Assembly: GCA_003213625.1 (NCBI GenBank)
Contig: QCMT01000003.1
Coordinates: forward strand, 124,001-188,000
DNA length: 64,000 nt
Direction of reading: 5' to 3'
DNA from: OCS155 cluster bacterium AG-422-J23
Lineage (GTDB): Bacteria; Actinomycetota; Acidimicrobiia; Actinomarinales; Actinomarinaceae
Made by a program: the position numbers and the translations under genes. Positions within the stretch are counted from its first letter, which is position 1; every line of letters starts with the position of its first letter. The notes under the pieces were generated by a model. The model made no database searches and was not told where the DNA came from. It saw only the letters and a program-made list of their open reading frames with translations. Shown here one piece after another: positions 1-10,060 of this stretch.

Positions 1-879
1 ACTGAAAATGAAGATATTTTAAAAGTAGAGATCGAAAATAGTGATAAAGAAAAAAACTTCTTATTCACAAAATTGTTAGTAGGTGCAGATGGTGCAAATT
101 CAAGAGTTAGAAAAAGTTTAGATTTAAAGCAAAATAGTGACATACACAAAGCAATTGCTATAAGAGCCTATATTGACAGTCCAAATTATTTAGAAATTTT
201 TAAAGAAAGAACACTTATGTTTGAAATCAATGTTTCAGCATTAAAAGGTTATGCTTGGGCGTTCCCTAGTAAGGGTAATTTAATAAATATTGGTATTGGT
301 ATGCCATTAAATTTATTTAAAAAAGACAAAATGGATATTAATGAAATGCTTGATAGCTTTATACGTACATTGGAATCCAAAGGAGTAATTGTTGATAACT
401 TAAGGATGGAAAAAAGTTATATGCTTCCATTTGCATCCTCCAGACCAAAGCTTGCGCATGATAAAGTAGCTCTTGTCGGAGATGCCGGTTCAATGATCAA
501 CCCCATGAGTGGAGAAGGTATTTTTTACGGCATGGAAGCAGGATATTTACTTGCAAAAGAAACATTCGGTTCATTAAATTCCAACGATGAAAATAATTTA
601 AATAATAATTTAAATAAATATGAAAGAGCCTTAAATAAAAGATTTGGAATGCATTTTCTGAGCTGTACGGTTGCTCGACTAGTTTTGCAAAGTCCATTTA
701 TGACAAAGAGATTACTTAAAATTGCATCAGTTGATAAAAACACTATTAATTTTGTTGTTGAGCTCTTGTTTGATGAGGCAAGATTGACGATTAAAGAGAC
801 TTTTTCGCTAGCTTTTAAATTCATTTTACCCTTTAGAACAGTAAGGTTTTTCAGTAAATCTCCAGCCTTTTCCCTATAA
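1..879 (+). CDS. Geranylgeranyl reductase family FAD-dependent oxidoreductase (3' part)
   Basis: The reading frame is open from base 1, so the N-terminal FAD-binding part lies outside the window. Visible are LVGADGANSRVR (FAD-binding GD-type motif) and VALVGDAGSMINPMSGEGI (second flavin motif of the group A flavoprotein monooxygenase fold), followed by a helical C-terminus. The family reduces isoprenoid double bonds; actinobacterial members such as MenJ saturate menaquinone side chains. Its position directly before a complex I operon fits a menaquinone-related role, which is inference. Ends with TAA 67 bp before nuoA. Confidence 0.8.
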   Translation, partial: TENEDILKVEIENSDKEKNFLFTKLLVGADGANSRVRKSLDLKQNSDIHKAIAIRAYIDSPNYLEIFKERTLMFEINVSALKGYAWAFPSKGNLINIGIGMPLNLFKKDKMDINEMLDSFIRTLESKGVIVDNLRMEKSYMLPFASSRPKLAHDKVALVGDAGSMINPMSGEGIFYGMEAGYLLAKETFGSLNSNDENNLNNNLNKYERALNKRFGMHFLSCTVARLVLQSPFMTKRLLKIASVDKNTINFVVELLFDEARLTIKETFSLAFKFILPFRTVRFFSKSPAFSL

Positions 880-898
880 CAAAAAGCAAAATCAGTAC

Positions 899-904
899 TA
901 AAAT
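899..904 (+). promoter_or_regulatory. Putative -10 box of the nuo1 operon
   Basis: TAAAAT lies about 10 bp before the Rex-type palindrome. A bound repressor would overlap the expected transcription start. TACATT at 912-917 is an alternative -10. No convincing -35 is visible. This is pattern matching only. Confidence 0.35.
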
Positions 905-915
905 GAAGTAGTACA

Positions 916-933
916 TTGTGAAATATTTCACAA
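916..933. promoter_or_regulatory. Rex-type operator upstream of nuoA
   Basis: TTGTGAAATATTTCACAA is a perfect 18-bp palindrome ending 13 bp before the nuoA start. It matches the known binding consensus of the redox sensor Rex (TTGTGAAWWWWTTCACAA), which responds to the NADH/NAD+ ratio and is known to repress nuo and cyd genes in Gram-positive bacteria. It sits between the likely -10 and the Shine-Dalgarno sequence, a good place for repression. No rex gene is in the window. Confidence 0.75.
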
Positions 934-946
934 ATAGGGAGGGAAT

Positions 947-1357
947 GTGATTAATTGGTTACCAATTTTGGTAATGCTATTTATTGGTATTGGTTTTGCG
1001 ATTGCTTCACTTGGTGTCAGCTATCTTTTATCACCAAAAAATCCTACACCTGAAAAATTAACACCTTATGAGTCTGGTATTTTCCCCGAAGAAGAGCCCT
1101 CACAGAGATTTCCAGTCAAATTTTATATGGTCGCTATGTTGTATATTGTTTTTGATATTGAAATAATATTTCTTTTAGCCTGGGCAACCCGATTTGAGCA
1201 ACTTGGCTGGTACGGAATAGTTGTTATTTTCATATTCACATTCTTTGTACTTGAGACACTTTATTATGTCTGGAAAAGAAATGTTCTTGATTGGAATGTT
1301 CCAAGAAGGCAAAGATATCATGATCCAGTTTCTAACTATGAAGGAGCTAATGAATAA
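947..1357 (+). CDS. nuoA: NADH-quinone oxidoreductase subunit A
   Basis: Complex I membrane subunit of 136 aa with three predicted membrane helices. The conserved loop after helix 1 ([19 protein letters not shown]) and the acidic FDIEIIFL segment in helix 2 are present. The start is GTG, chosen for the strong SD AGGGAGGGA just upstream; an overlapping ATG two bases earlier is out of frame. First gene of a 14-gene operon with overlapping stops and starts, downstream of a Rex-type operator. Confidence 0.95.
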   Translation: MINWLPILVMLFIGIGFAIASLGVSYLLSPKNPTPEKLTPYESGIFPEEEPSQRFPVKFYMVAMLYIVFDIEIIFLLAWATRFEQLGWYGIVVIFIFTFFVLETLYYVWKRNVLDWNVPRRQRYHDPVSNYEGANE

Positions 1358-1818
1358 TGTTTTCTCCTGATAATATTTTCACAACAACTATTGATAAAGC
1401 GGTCCGTTGGTCAAGAACGCAATCCATGTGGCCTGTTACTTTTGGACTTGCATGCTGCGCTATTGAAATGATGGCTGCAGGATCTGCAAAATACGACTTG
1501 GCAAGATATGGAATGGAGGTATTCAGGGCATCACCAAGACAGGCTGATTTGATGATAGTTGCTGGTAGGGTTTCTCAAAAAATGGCACCAGTATTGAGAC
1601 AAGTTTATGACCAAATGGCAGAGCCAAAATGGGTAATAGCAATGGGTGCTTGCTCTTCAACTGGTGGGATGTTTAATAACTATGCTCTTGTACAAGGTGT
1701 TGACCACATAGTTCCTGTAGACATATATGTACCTGGATGTCCACCCGGACCCCAATCATTAATGCACGGAATCCTAACACTTCATCAAAAAATTATGGAT
1801 AGAGAGATAAATAGATAA
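1357..1818 (+). CDS. nuoB: NADH-quinone oxidoreductase subunit B
   Basis: Peripheral arm subunit, 153 aa, holding the N2 4Fe-4S cluster that passes electrons to quinone. The ligands are visible: tandem cysteines in CCAIEMM, a third in GACSSTGG and the fourth in VPGCPPGP. The ATG overlaps the nuoA stop by one base, so the two are translationally coupled. Confidence 0.96.
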   Translation: MFSPDNIFTTTIDKAVRWSRTQSMWPVTFGLACCAIEMMAAGSAKYDLARYGMEVFRASPRQADLMIVAGRVSQKMAPVLRQVYDQMAEPKWVIAMGACSSTGGMFNNYALVQGVDHIVPVDIYVPGCPPGPQSLMHGILTLHQKIMDREINR

Positions 1819-2225
1819 TGAAAGAAAATCTAGATATATCAATTGAAGATTATTTTCAAAAAGTTGAAGAGTTGAAAAATGATGGATATGAAATGATGGT
1901 TGATTTAACTGCTATAGATTGGTTTAGAAAAAAAGAACCTAGGTTTGAAGTAGTTGTAAACTTTCTCTCCGTTTCAAAAAATAAAAGAATTTCTATCAAA
2001 GTCAAACTAAATGATGAGTTAACAATTCCTTCAATTACAAGTCTTTATCCAAGTGCAAACTTTTATGAAAGAGAAGTATTTGATATGTTTGGAATTAATT
2101 TTGAAAACCATCCTGATTTAACAAGAATTCTTATGCCTGATGATTGGGTTGGACACCCTTTGAGAAAAGATTATGGAACAGGAAGAATACCAGTTCAATT
2201 CAAAAATGCACCAAAGGTTGATTAA
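1818..2225 (+). CDS. nuoC: NADH-quinone oxidoreductase subunit C
   Basis: The 30-kDa subunit family, 135 aa, joining the quinone module to the hydrophilic arm. The signature [19 protein letters not shown] is followed by [14 protein letters not shown]. It is shorter than many homologues and not fused to NuoD. The ATG overlaps the nuoB stop by one base. Confidence 0.94.
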   Translation: MKENLDISIEDYFQKVEELKNDGYEMMVDLTAIDWFRKKEPRFEVVVNFLSVSKNKRISIKVKLNDELTIPSITSLYPSANFYEREVFDMFGINFENHPDLTRILMPDDWVGHPLRKDYGTGRIPVQFKNAPKVD

Positions 2226-3583
2226 TGATGGAAGAAAATAAAGATAGTGTAAAAGATGTAGACTTCTGGGCTACAAATTCAGAAGAGGGTGGATGGAACA
2301 TTTCTTCAACTGATGAAGGATCACAAAAAATGTTGGATCAAGAAGACGAAGTAACTACAAAAATTCAAATGGGTTCAGAAGTTATCGATGACTATTTTAT
2401 TGATGATGATATTTCTGATGATGAAAGAATGATTTTAAATATGGGACCTCAGCATCCATCAACACATGGTGTCTTAAGGTTACAAGTAGAACTTGAAGGT
2501 GAAGTCGTAAGAAGAGTACAGCCTGTAATTGGGTATCTTCATACCGGAATGGAGAAGACGGGAGAAGAGTTAAATTACTTTCAAGGACCTACTAACACTA
2601 CAAGGATGGATTATCTCTCGCCTTTTTTCAATGAACTTGTTTTTTCATTAGCGACTGAAAAACTATTAGATATTGAAGTCCCTGATAGAGCATCAACAAT
2701 AAGAATATTAATGACAGAACTAAATCGAATTTCCTCACACCTTGTGGCACTAGCAACTGGTGGAATGGATATCGGAGCATTATCAATGATGATTTTTGGG
2801 TTTAGAGAAAGAGAATTAATTCTTGATTTTTTCGAAAAAACAACAGGTCTTAGAATGAATCACAACTTTATAAGACCGGGTGGTGTTGCAGCAGATTTAC
2901 CAGATAATTGGCAAAAAGATATTGAAAAGATATTGAAAGTTATACCTGAAAAACTAAAAGACTATGATGAAATGCTTTTAGACAATCCTATTTGGCAAGG
3001 AAGACTTAAGAATGTTGGAATATTAACGACTGAAGAATGTTTGGCATACGGCATAACTGGTCCAAGTCTTAGAGCTAGCGGATATGCATGGGATTTAAGA
3101 AAAATGCAACCTTATTCAGGTATAGAAAAATATGAGTTTGATATTCCGGTTTTTGAAGAAGGAGATGTCTTTGCAAGGTGGAGAATCAAAGTTTTAGAAA
3201 TTTTTGAAAGTTTAAAGATTGTTGAACAAGCTATGGGAAATATGCCTAAAGGCCCATTCAAAATTCAAGATAAAAAAATAACCCCTCCGCCAAGAAAAAG
3301 ACTTGATGAGTCAATGGAAGCTTTGATCCACCATTTTAAAATATACACAGAAGGCTTTAAAGTTCCAGAAGGAGAAGTATATACAACAGTTGAATCTCCT
3401 AGAGGAGAGTTGGGCTGTTTTATTGTTTCAGACGGATCATCAAAACCTTATAGAATGCACGTAAGAGGACCTTCCTTCTGTAATCTTCAAGCTTTACCAG
3501 TAGTAATGTCAGACAGTCCAATTGCAGACGCAGTTGCAGCAATAGCGTCTTTAGATCCAGTTTTAGGAGATGTTGACAGATGA
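2225..3583 (+). CDS. nuoD: NADH-quinone oxidoreductase subunit D
   Basis: The 49-kDa quinone-pocket subunit. The core begins near residue 67 with ILNMGPQHPSTHGVLRL and ends with the family's typical DPVLGDVDR. At 452 aa it is longer than the 398-aa NuoD of the second cluster here because of an acidic N-terminal extension of about 65 residues, rich in D, E and S, of unknown role. Starts on an ATG overlapping the nuoC stop; a second ATG follows immediately. Confidence 0.95.
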   Translation: MMEENKDSVKDVDFWATNSEEGGWNISSTDEGSQKMLDQEDEVTTKIQMGSEVIDDYFIDDDISDDERMILNMGPQHPSTHGVLRLQVELEGEVVRRVQPVIGYLHTGMEKTGEELNYFQGPTNTTRMDYLSPFFNELVFSLATEKLLDIEVPDRASTIRILMTELNRISSHLVALATGGMDIGALSMMIFGFRERELILDFFEKTTGLRMNHNFIRPGGVAADLPDNWQKDIEKILKVIPEKLKDYDEMLLDNPIWQGRLKNVGILTTEECLAYGITGPSLRASGYAWDLRKMQPYSGIEKYEFDIPVFEEGDVFARWRIKVLEIFESLKIVEQAMGNMPKGPFKIQDKKITPPPRKRLDESMEALIHHFKIYTEGFKVPEGEVYTTVESPRGELGCFIVSDGSSKPYRMHVRGPSFCNLQALPVVMSDSPIADAVAAIASLDPVLGDVDR

Positions 3584-4194
3584 GTTGGGAAAAAGCATTG
3601 ATTGATAAAGCAAAAGAAATTATTGATATGTACCCTCAAAAAAGATCTGCTTTAGGGCCACTTTTATATCTAGCACAAGAAAAAGACGGCTATATATCAA
3701 ATGATTCAATTGTAGAGATTAGTAATCTAATTGGCATTACTGAAGTTCAAGTAAAGTCAGTTGCATCCTTTTACTCTATGTACAAAGAAGAGCAAACTGG
3801 AAAGTATTTATTAAGTGTATGTAAGTCAATCTCTTGCGAAATAAATGACTCAAGAAGCGTGATAGATTCTGTCAAAAACTTTACAGGCTTAGAAAATTAT
3901 GAAACAGATACTGAGAAGGTTTTCACTTTTGAGGAAGTTGAGTGCATTGGTGCTTGCGGAGGAGCACCAGCTGTTCAAGTTAATTACGAAACAGTTGAAG
4001 GATTGACACCTGAAAAGTCACTCCAAATGTGTGAATGGCTCAAAGAAGAACGACCAGAAATAATTGTAGCTGAAGAACTTCAAGAGAAATTTGGAGGTGT
4101 AAAGTCATTTGACTGGGCAATTAAAGACAATACAGGTTCATCTTATTCTGTTCCGGGATTTCAAAATATCGGTACTGCTAAGGAAAAAAGCTAA
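3580..4194 (+). CDS. nuoE: NADH-quinone oxidoreductase subunit E
   Basis: The 24-kDa 2Fe-2S subunit of the NADH module, 204 aa. The thioredoxin-like domain carries the cluster ligands as C-x4-C (CKSISC) and, further on, C-x3-C (CIGAC). An N-terminal helical domain precedes it, and a tail of about 50 residues follows. Overlaps nuoD by 4 bp. Confidence 0.95.
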   Translation: MSWEKALIDKAKEIIDMYPQKRSALGPLLYLAQEKDGYISNDSIVEISNLIGITEVQVKSVASFYSMYKEEQTGKYLLSVCKSISCEINDSRSVIDSVKNFTGLENYETDTEKVFTFEEVECIGACGGAPAVQVNYETVEGLTPEKSLQMCEWLKEERPEIIVAEELQEKFGGVKSFDWAIKDNTGSSYSVPGFQNIGTAKEKS

Positions 4195-5489
4195 TGAAAG
4201 AAACTTTATTACTTACAAAGCATATGCGTGAATTTCCTGAAGATAGCCATCAGATTGAAATTTATGAGAAAAATAATGGTTATAGTGCACTCAAAAAAGT
4301 TTTAAAAGAAGACAATCCCGAGAATGTTATTAATGAGATTAAAGATTCAAACATAAGGGGTCGTGGAGGAGCAGGCTTTCCAACAGGAGTAAAGTGGGGT
4401 TTTTTAGCAGAAAATGAGGACAGGTATCTTGTAATTAATGGTGATGAATCCGAACCCGGTACATTCAAAGATAGAATTTTACTTGAGAGAGATCCACACC
4501 AACTAATTGAAGGTGTAATAATTACATGCTTCGCTTCAAACATCAAAAAAGCATTTATCTACATAAGAGGTGAGTATGCGAAGCCAGCAAGAAGAGTGCA
4601 GGATGCAGTTGAGCAAGCATATGAAAAAGGATATTTGGGAAATAATATATTAGGAACAAATTTTTCCTTGGATGTAGTAGTTCATCTTGGAGCAGGAGCG
4701 TATATATGTGGTGAAGAAACAGCTCTTTTGAATTCACTTGAAGGAAAAAGAGGAGAGCCAAGACTTAAACCACCTTATTTTCCGGCAGTAATGGGACTAT
4801 ACAACAAACCAACACTAGTAAATAATGTAGAAACAATATCTTCAGTTCCTTGGATAATTCAAAATTCGGGGAAAGAGTATTCAAAACTTGGTGTTGAAGG
4901 ATCAACTGGAACAAGAATTTTTAGCTTGTCAGGCCACGTAAATAATCCTGGAAATTTTGAAATTGAAATGGGTCAAAGCTTTGGTGAATTTATAGATACA
5001 TTTGGAAAAGGAATCAAAAATAACAAAAATGTCAAAGCTTATATTCCCGGAGGTGCTTCAGCGCCATGGTTCACCGGTGATCAGTTAGATATAAAAATGA
5101 CAATTGATGATGTTGCAAATGCAGGATCAATGTTGGGTTCTGGTGCGGTAGTTGTGATGGATGAAGATACTAATTTAGTTTATGCTGCTAAGAGTATCGT
5201 AAGTTTTTTTGCTCATGAATCATGTGGTCAATGTACTCCCTGCAGAGAAGGGACAACTTGGCTAGAGATGATTTTAGAAAGAATTGCGAGCGGCAGAGGT
5301 AGACTTTCTGATATTAGTTTGTTGATTGATATTTGCGACAATATTTCACCTGGATTAGATTGGCCACCAAAAATGACAACAATATGTCCACTTGGTCCTT
5401 CAGCTGTATCTCCAATTACATCATTGCTAAATAACTTTTCAGAGGAGATAACAAATATGCTTCCAACAAAAATTCCAATTACACAATGA
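4194..5489 (+). CDS. nuoF: NADH-quinone oxidoreductase subunit F
   Basis: The 51-kDa NADH- and FMN-binding subunit, 431 aa. The glycine-rich NADH site GRGGAGFPTG and the FMN region INGDESEPGTFKDR are present. The N3 4Fe-4S ligands are in ESCGQCTPCREG and in the later TICPLG. All catalytic hallmarks are intact, so this complex should oxidise NADH. Confidence 0.96.
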   Translation: MKETLLLTKHMREFPEDSHQIEIYEKNNGYSALKKVLKEDNPENVINEIKDSNIRGRGGAGFPTGVKWGFLAENEDRYLVINGDESEPGTFKDRILLERDPHQLIEGVIITCFASNIKKAFIYIRGEYAKPARRVQDAVEQAYEKGYLGNNILGTNFSLDVVVHLGAGAYICGEETALLNSLEGKRGEPRLKPPYFPAVMGLYNKPTLVNNVETISSVPWIIQNSGKEYSKLGVEGSTGTRIFSLSGHVNNPGNFEIEMGQSFGEFIDTFGKGIKNNKNVKAYIPGGASAPWFTGDQLDIKMTIDDVANAGSMLGSGAVVVMDEDTNLVYAAKSIVSFFAHESCGQCTPCREGTTWLEMILERIASGRGRLSDISLLIDICDNISPGLDWPPKMTTICPLGPSAVSPITSLLNNFSEEITNMLPTKIPITQ

Positions 5490-7822
5490 CGGATCAAATA
5501 AAGATAAATGTTAATGGTTCTGAAATAAGTTCAAAACCCGACCAGCTAATAATTGAAGCTTGTGAAGATTCTGGTATTCACATACCAAGGTTCTGCTGGC
5601 ATAAACGTATGGATCCTGTTGGGATGTGTCGCATGTGCTTGGTTGAGGTTGAAACTCCAAGAGGTAAAGCTCTTGTTCCATCATGTACAACCAAAGTTTC
5701 AGAAGATTTAGTCGTAGACACTGAATCTGATGTTGTAAAAAAAGCTCAAGAAGGAGTTTTAGAGTTTTTATTGATTAATCATCCTTTAGACTGCCCGGTT
5801 TGTGATAAAGCTGGAGAATGTCCTTTACAAGATCAAACAATGGCATATGGTCCAGGAGAATCTAGATTTGTAGAAGACAAAAGACATTTTGAAAAACCTA
5901 TTCCAATTTCAGAAATAATTTTACTTGATAGGGAGAGGTGTATTTTATGTGCTCGTTGTACTCGATTTTCTGATGAAATATCTGGAGATCCACTTATTGA
6001 ATTTATACAAAGAGGAAATAAGACACAAGTAAATACATTTCCTGACGAGCCGTTTAGATCATACTTCTCAGGCAATACAGTACAAATTTGCCCAGTTGGC
6101 GCTTTAACATCATCTTCCTACAGATTCAAAGCTCGTCCTTGGGATTTAAAGAAAGTTTCATCAACCTCTAATTGTTCTTCAGTAGGTGACTCGGTTGAAT
6201 TAAATGTCTCACAGAACAAGATGCTTAGGATTTTAGGTGAGGACAATGAATTTACAAATCAAGGATGGCTTTCTGACAAAGGGCGATACAACTTTGAATA
6301 TTTACATTCGGATAAGAGAATCGAAACACCAATACTTGTTAAAAATTCAAACAAGGAATTAACCATTAACGAAACTATGGAGTTAATTAGTAATCAAATA
6401 CTTACAAGCGAAAATCCTAACATAAGCTTTATAGTTGGACACAACTCTACTAATGAAGAATATTATGCATTAAATAAATTTGCAGAAAATCTTAATAAAG
6501 TTGAAAATGAAAACAAAGTTAGCACTACAAATTTTTATCTGAGTGATGATTATTTATACAATGGTTTTTTCAATGATGATTACTCACTTGGAGAAATTAA
6601 AGATTTAGATTCTGCTGACACCATAATTTTGTGGGCACAAGATATAAAAGACAATCTTCCAACTCTTTATCTAAGAATTAAACAGGCTGTCAGAAATGGA
6701 AAAAAATTATTAATATTTGGCCACACAAATACTGCAATTAAAGAACTTTCGGAAGAATATTATGGTGAAAATATTGTCACAAATAATTTTGAATTCAATG
6801 TCGATCTATCAGATATACCAAATTTATCCAAGTATATTGATGGAAAAGATGTTTTAGCTATTGTAGGAAAAGCCTCTCCACTTCAAAATGTAAATCCAAT
6901 TTTCCAATTGGTTAAACATTTAGATCAAAATTCCAATTTAAAAATACTAAATTGTTTTTCAAAAGGCAACACACTTGGAGCATTACAAAATTTAGATATT
7001 GTGAAAGGTCTTAATGAGTTTGTAACAGAATTTGATAGTAGTAAAAAAAATATTGTATTCACAGTAGGCTCCAACCCCGTAAATAATTCAATTTATAGCC
7101 ATAAAATAAAGGAAGCATTAATTGATTCGGATTTTGTAGTTTCTCTTGATTTGTTTAAAAATGAAACAACCGAACTATCAGATATTATTCTTCCGACAAC
7201 AACATTTGGTGAAAAGGAAGGTACATTCACAAATCTTGAAATGAGAACGCTAATGCAAAATAAAATATTACCTACTCCGGGATCTGCATTAAATGAATGG
7301 GAATATTGGTTGATTCTATCGAATAAAATGAATTTATTAGAATCTTATGGAACTGAAGCAGAGTTAAACTCCATGTTGTGTAAAGACTACATTGATAATG
7401 GTAACATTCCATCTTTTGATAATTTGAATAAACCATCTAATCTTGATGGAATTTTAAACTCAAAGACAATCAATATTGAAGTAAAAAATGTTGATTCGAC
7501 AAATCTTGAAATATTATTTGTTCATAGACTTTATGGAGATTCTTCATCACAAATCAATTCTCCCTCAATTTCTATGCTAGGTTCTGAAAGATTCATTGAA
7601 ATGAATTCAGCAACTTACTTTGGATCCTATATGCTTAATAGCGACGTAGTAACTTTAATACAGGAAAATAACTCGATTCAAGTTAACGTCAATATTAATG
7701 AAAATCTTCCTGATAACCTTTTAGTAATTCCAATAAACAGAAGGGGATTCCAAGACCTTAATCCTGAGAAAAAAGTGGAATTAGAGGTAGCAAAAAGTAG
7801 GGAGCAATTAAGTGTCACCTGA
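5486..7822 (+). CDS. nuoG: NADH-quinone oxidoreductase subunit G
   Basis: The 75-kDa iron-sulfur subunit, 778 aa. The N-terminal 2Fe-2S ferredoxin domain (FCWHKRMDPVGMCRMCLVEVE), the CPVCDKAGECPLQ segment and the CILCARCTRF cluster with ICPVGAL are intact. Where some homologues have cysteines for an extra N7 cluster this protein reads SSTSNCSSVGDS, so N7 is probably absent. The large C-terminal half is a molybdopterin-oxidoreductase-like scaffold. Starts 4 bp inside nuoF. Confidence 0.94.
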   Translation: MTDQIKINVNGSEISSKPDQLIIEACEDSGIHIPRFCWHKRMDPVGMCRMCLVEVETPRGKALVPSCTTKVSEDLVVDTESDVVKKAQEGVLEFLLINHPLDCPVCDKAGECPLQDQTMAYGPGESRFVEDKRHFEKPIPISEIILLDRERCILCARCTRFSDEISGDPLIEFIQRGNKTQVNTFPDEPFRSYFSGNTVQICPVGALTSSSYRFKARPWDLKKVSSTSNCSSVGDSVELNVSQNKMLRILGEDNEFTNQGWLSDKGRYNFEYLHSDKRIETPILVKNSNKELTINETMELISNQILTSENPNISFIVGHNSTNEEYYALNKFAENLNKVENENKVSTTNFYLSDDYLYNGFFNDDYSLGEIKDLDSADTIILWAQDIKDNLPTLYLRIKQAVRNGKKLLIFGHTNTAIKELSEEYYGENIVTNNFEFNVDLSDIPNLSKYIDGKDVLAIVGKASPLQNVNPIFQLVKHLDQNSNLKILNCFSKGNTLGALQNLDIVKGLNEFVTEFDSSKKNIVFTVGSNPVNNSIYSHKIKEALIDSDFVVSLDLFKNETTELSDIILPTTTFGEKEGTFTNLEMRTLMQNKILPTPGSALNEWEYWLILSNKMNLLESYGTEAELNSMLCKDYIDNGNIPSFDNLNKPSNLDGILNSKTINIEVKNVDSTNLEILFVHRLYGDSSSQINSPSISMLGSERFIEMNSATYFGSYMLNSDVVTLIQENNSIQVNVNINENLPDNLLVIPINRRGFQDLNPEKKVELEVAKSREQLSVT

Positions 7823-8909
7823 AATTATTCTTGCATTAATTAAACCACTTCTAGTTTTAGGACTTTTACTAACCAATACAATTATTCTTATTTGGTTAGA
7901 AAGAAAAGTTGTTGCGGGGATGCAATCAAGAGTTGGTCCTGATAGAGCTGGTCCATTTGGAATATTACAAACTTTGGCAGATGCGATAAAACTTTTGTTA
8001 AAAGAGCAAATCTTACCAATGAAAGCTGATAAAGCAATGTATCTATTAGCTCCTATTATTGCGTTGGTTCCATCTTTTTTAATATTTATGATAATTCCAT
8101 TGGGACCAGGTTTTGAGCTAACAATTGGTCAGGAATCTCAATTTATTAATATGGTGGGAGCAGATATTAATGTCGGCGTTTTATTTTTTCTTGCAGTTAG
8201 TTCATTGGCAGTTTACAGCGTAGTTTTAGCAGGATGGTCTTCCGGATCAAAATATCCGTTGCTAGGTGGTGTAAGAGCTTCTGCCCAAATGATTTCATAT
8301 GAAGCTGCGATGGGTCTTTCATTAGTACCAGTTATTTTGTATTCAGGATCTATGTCAATGTCGAAAATTGTTGAGAGTCAATCAGGATATTTATCTAGCC
8401 CCATTCCCATAGTTGATTCAATAATTGGATTCATTCCGAACTGGAACATTTTTCCACAATTTTTAGCTTTTGGAATATTTTTCATAGCCTCGATTGCTGA
8501 AGTAAACCGAGCTCCTTTTGATCTTGTAGAAGCAGAGCAAGAATTAGTTGGTGGGTTTCATACAGAATATTCAGGTTTCAGATTTGCAATGTTTTTTTTA
8601 GCTGAATATATAAATATGTTTAATATGTGTGCAATAACAGCAACTTTCTTCTTGGGCGGATGGTTAGGCCCAACTTTCGCTGGAGTTTTACCACCGTTTC
8701 TATCAGCAATAATGCCAACAATATGGTTGGGTGTTAAAACTTTCGGTCTATTATTTGTTTACTTCTGGATTAGAGCAACACTCCCAAGACTAAGATATGA
8801 CCAACTAATGGAGTTAGGATGGAAGAGACTTATACCCCTATCAATAATATGGCTAATGATTTCATCAATTGTGCTTGGTATTAGAGAGTTTGGGCTACCT
8901 TGGAGTTAG
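7812..8909 (+). CDS. nuoH: NADH-quinone oxidoreductase subunit H
   Basis: Membrane subunit that forms much of the quinone tunnel, 365 aa, about eight helices. Conserved ERKVVAGMQSRVGPDRAGP and the acidic quinone-site loop FDLVEAEQELVGGFHTEYSG are visible. The GTG start lies inside the nuoG end (11-bp overlap) with AGGGAGC upstream as SD. Confidence 0.95.
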   Translation: MSPEIILALIKPLLVLGLLLTNTIILIWLERKVVAGMQSRVGPDRAGPFGILQTLADAIKLLLKEQILPMKADKAMYLLAPIIALVPSFLIFMIIPLGPGFELTIGQESQFINMVGADINVGVLFFLAVSSLAVYSVVLAGWSSGSKYPLLGGVRASAQMISYEAAMGLSLVPVILYSGSMSMSKIVESQSGYLSSPIPIVDSIIGFIPNWNIFPQFLAFGIFFIASIAEVNRAPFDLVEAEQELVGGFHTEYSGFRFAMFFLAEYINMFNMCAITATFFLGGWLGPTFAGVLPPFLSAIMPTIWLGVKTFGLLFVYFWIRATLPRLRYDQLMELGWKRLIPLSIIWLMISSIVLGIREFGLPWS

Positions 8910-8916
8910 GAAAATT

Positions 8917-9531
8917 ATGAGTGCAGGTTATGACTTAGTTAAAGGATTGAAGGTAACTTTTAAAGAACTATTCAAAAAATCTGTAACAGACAAATACCCT
9001 AAAGAGTTTAGAAACAAACCACAAAGATTTCATGGAAGGCATGTTTTAAATAAATATGAAGATGGCATGGAAAAATGTATAGGGTGTGAACTATGTGCTG
9101 GAGTATGTCCTGCCCAATGTATTTACGTTAGGGGTGAGGATAATCCTGAAGAACAACCAGTAAGCCCAGGTGAGAGATACGGTTTTATCTATGAAATAAA
9201 TATGCTTAGATGTATTTATTGTGGTTTGTGCGTTGAAGCATGTCCTACTGAAGCTATAACAATGACATCTTTATTTGAGATGAGTGTTGGTTCTCGAGAT
9301 GAAGCAGTATTTGATAAAGAGGTTTTATTGGTAGGAGATGATGGAAATCCAAATGTTCATGAGGAGCAAACAAAATTAACAAATTTTAATGAATTAAAAA
9401 CAGCTGATGGATGGATGAGAGCAACATCATCGAATGGTAATCCAGACTATCAAAATATTATAAGCTGGACAGGGTCCCTTGGCGTTGGAAAAAGAGATCC
9501 TGAAAAGGGTCAATTTTTAGAAGAAGAATAG
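8917..9531 (+). CDS. nuoI: NADH-quinone oxidoreductase subunit I
   Basis: Iron-sulfur subunit carrying N6a and N6b, 204 aa from the ATG at 8917. Two 4Fe-4S motifs are present: CIGCELCAGVCPAQC and CIYCGLCVEACP. The upstream start at 8869 would run into nuoH and add 16 unlikely residues; GGAG lies before 8917. The tail after the clusters is longer than in the NuoI of the second cluster. Confidence 0.94.
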   Translation: MSAGYDLVKGLKVTFKELFKKSVTDKYPKEFRNKPQRFHGRHVLNKYEDGMEKCIGCELCAGVCPAQCIYVRGEDNPEEQPVSPGERYGFIYEINMLRCIYCGLCVEACPTEAITMTSLFEMSVGSRDEAVFDKEVLLVGDDGNPNVHEEQTKLTNFNELKTADGWMRATSSNGNPDYQNIISWTGSLGVGKRDPEKGQFLEEE

Positions 9532-9532
9532 T

Positions 9533-10060
9533 GTGACAGATTTACTGCTATTTGCGATTCCTGGATTGTTTATAATTCTAGGGGCGCTTATAGTAATTTT
9601 TGCCAGAAATCCAGTTCACAATGCAATGGGACTAGTGCTGACACTTACATCGCTAGCTATTTTATATATCTCTCTTAATGCAACTTTCGTTGCTATGGTT
9701 CAAATGTTAGTTTATGCAGGTGCTGTAATGACATTATTTTTGTTTGTCATAATGATGATTGGTGTTGACAAACCAGAACAAACCAAAGAGGAAATAAAAG
9801 GTCAAAAATTACTAATATCTGGAACTTTAATTTTATTAGTTTCAGTTGTTGTCCTTATTGTTTTAGAAAATGGATTAAATTGGAATTTGTTATTTCCTCA
9901 ATCTCAAAATACATTCGAAGGCACACCATCACTTTTAGCATCTGCAATGTTTACGTCATGGGTCTTTCCCTTCGAAGTTATATCAATACTTCTGATCGTT
10001 GCTACAACTGCAGCATTAGCTTTAGCTTATGAGTTTAGGAAAAGAGAGACCAATGATTGA
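9533..10060 (+). CDS. nuoJ: NADH-quinone oxidoreductase subunit J
   Basis: Membrane subunit of about five helices, 175 aa. The third-helix region [20 protein letters not shown], with the family's typical pi-bulge segment, is clear. GTG start one base after the nuoI stop. Confidence 0.93.
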   Translation: MTDLLLFAIPGLFIILGALIVIFARNPVHNAMGLVLTLTSLAILYISLNATFVAMVQMLVYAGAVMTLFLFVIMMIGVDKPEQTKEEIKGQKLLISGTLILLVSVVVLIVLENGLNWNLLFPQSQNTFEGTPSLLASAMFTSWVFPFEVISILLIVATTAALALAYEFRKRETND

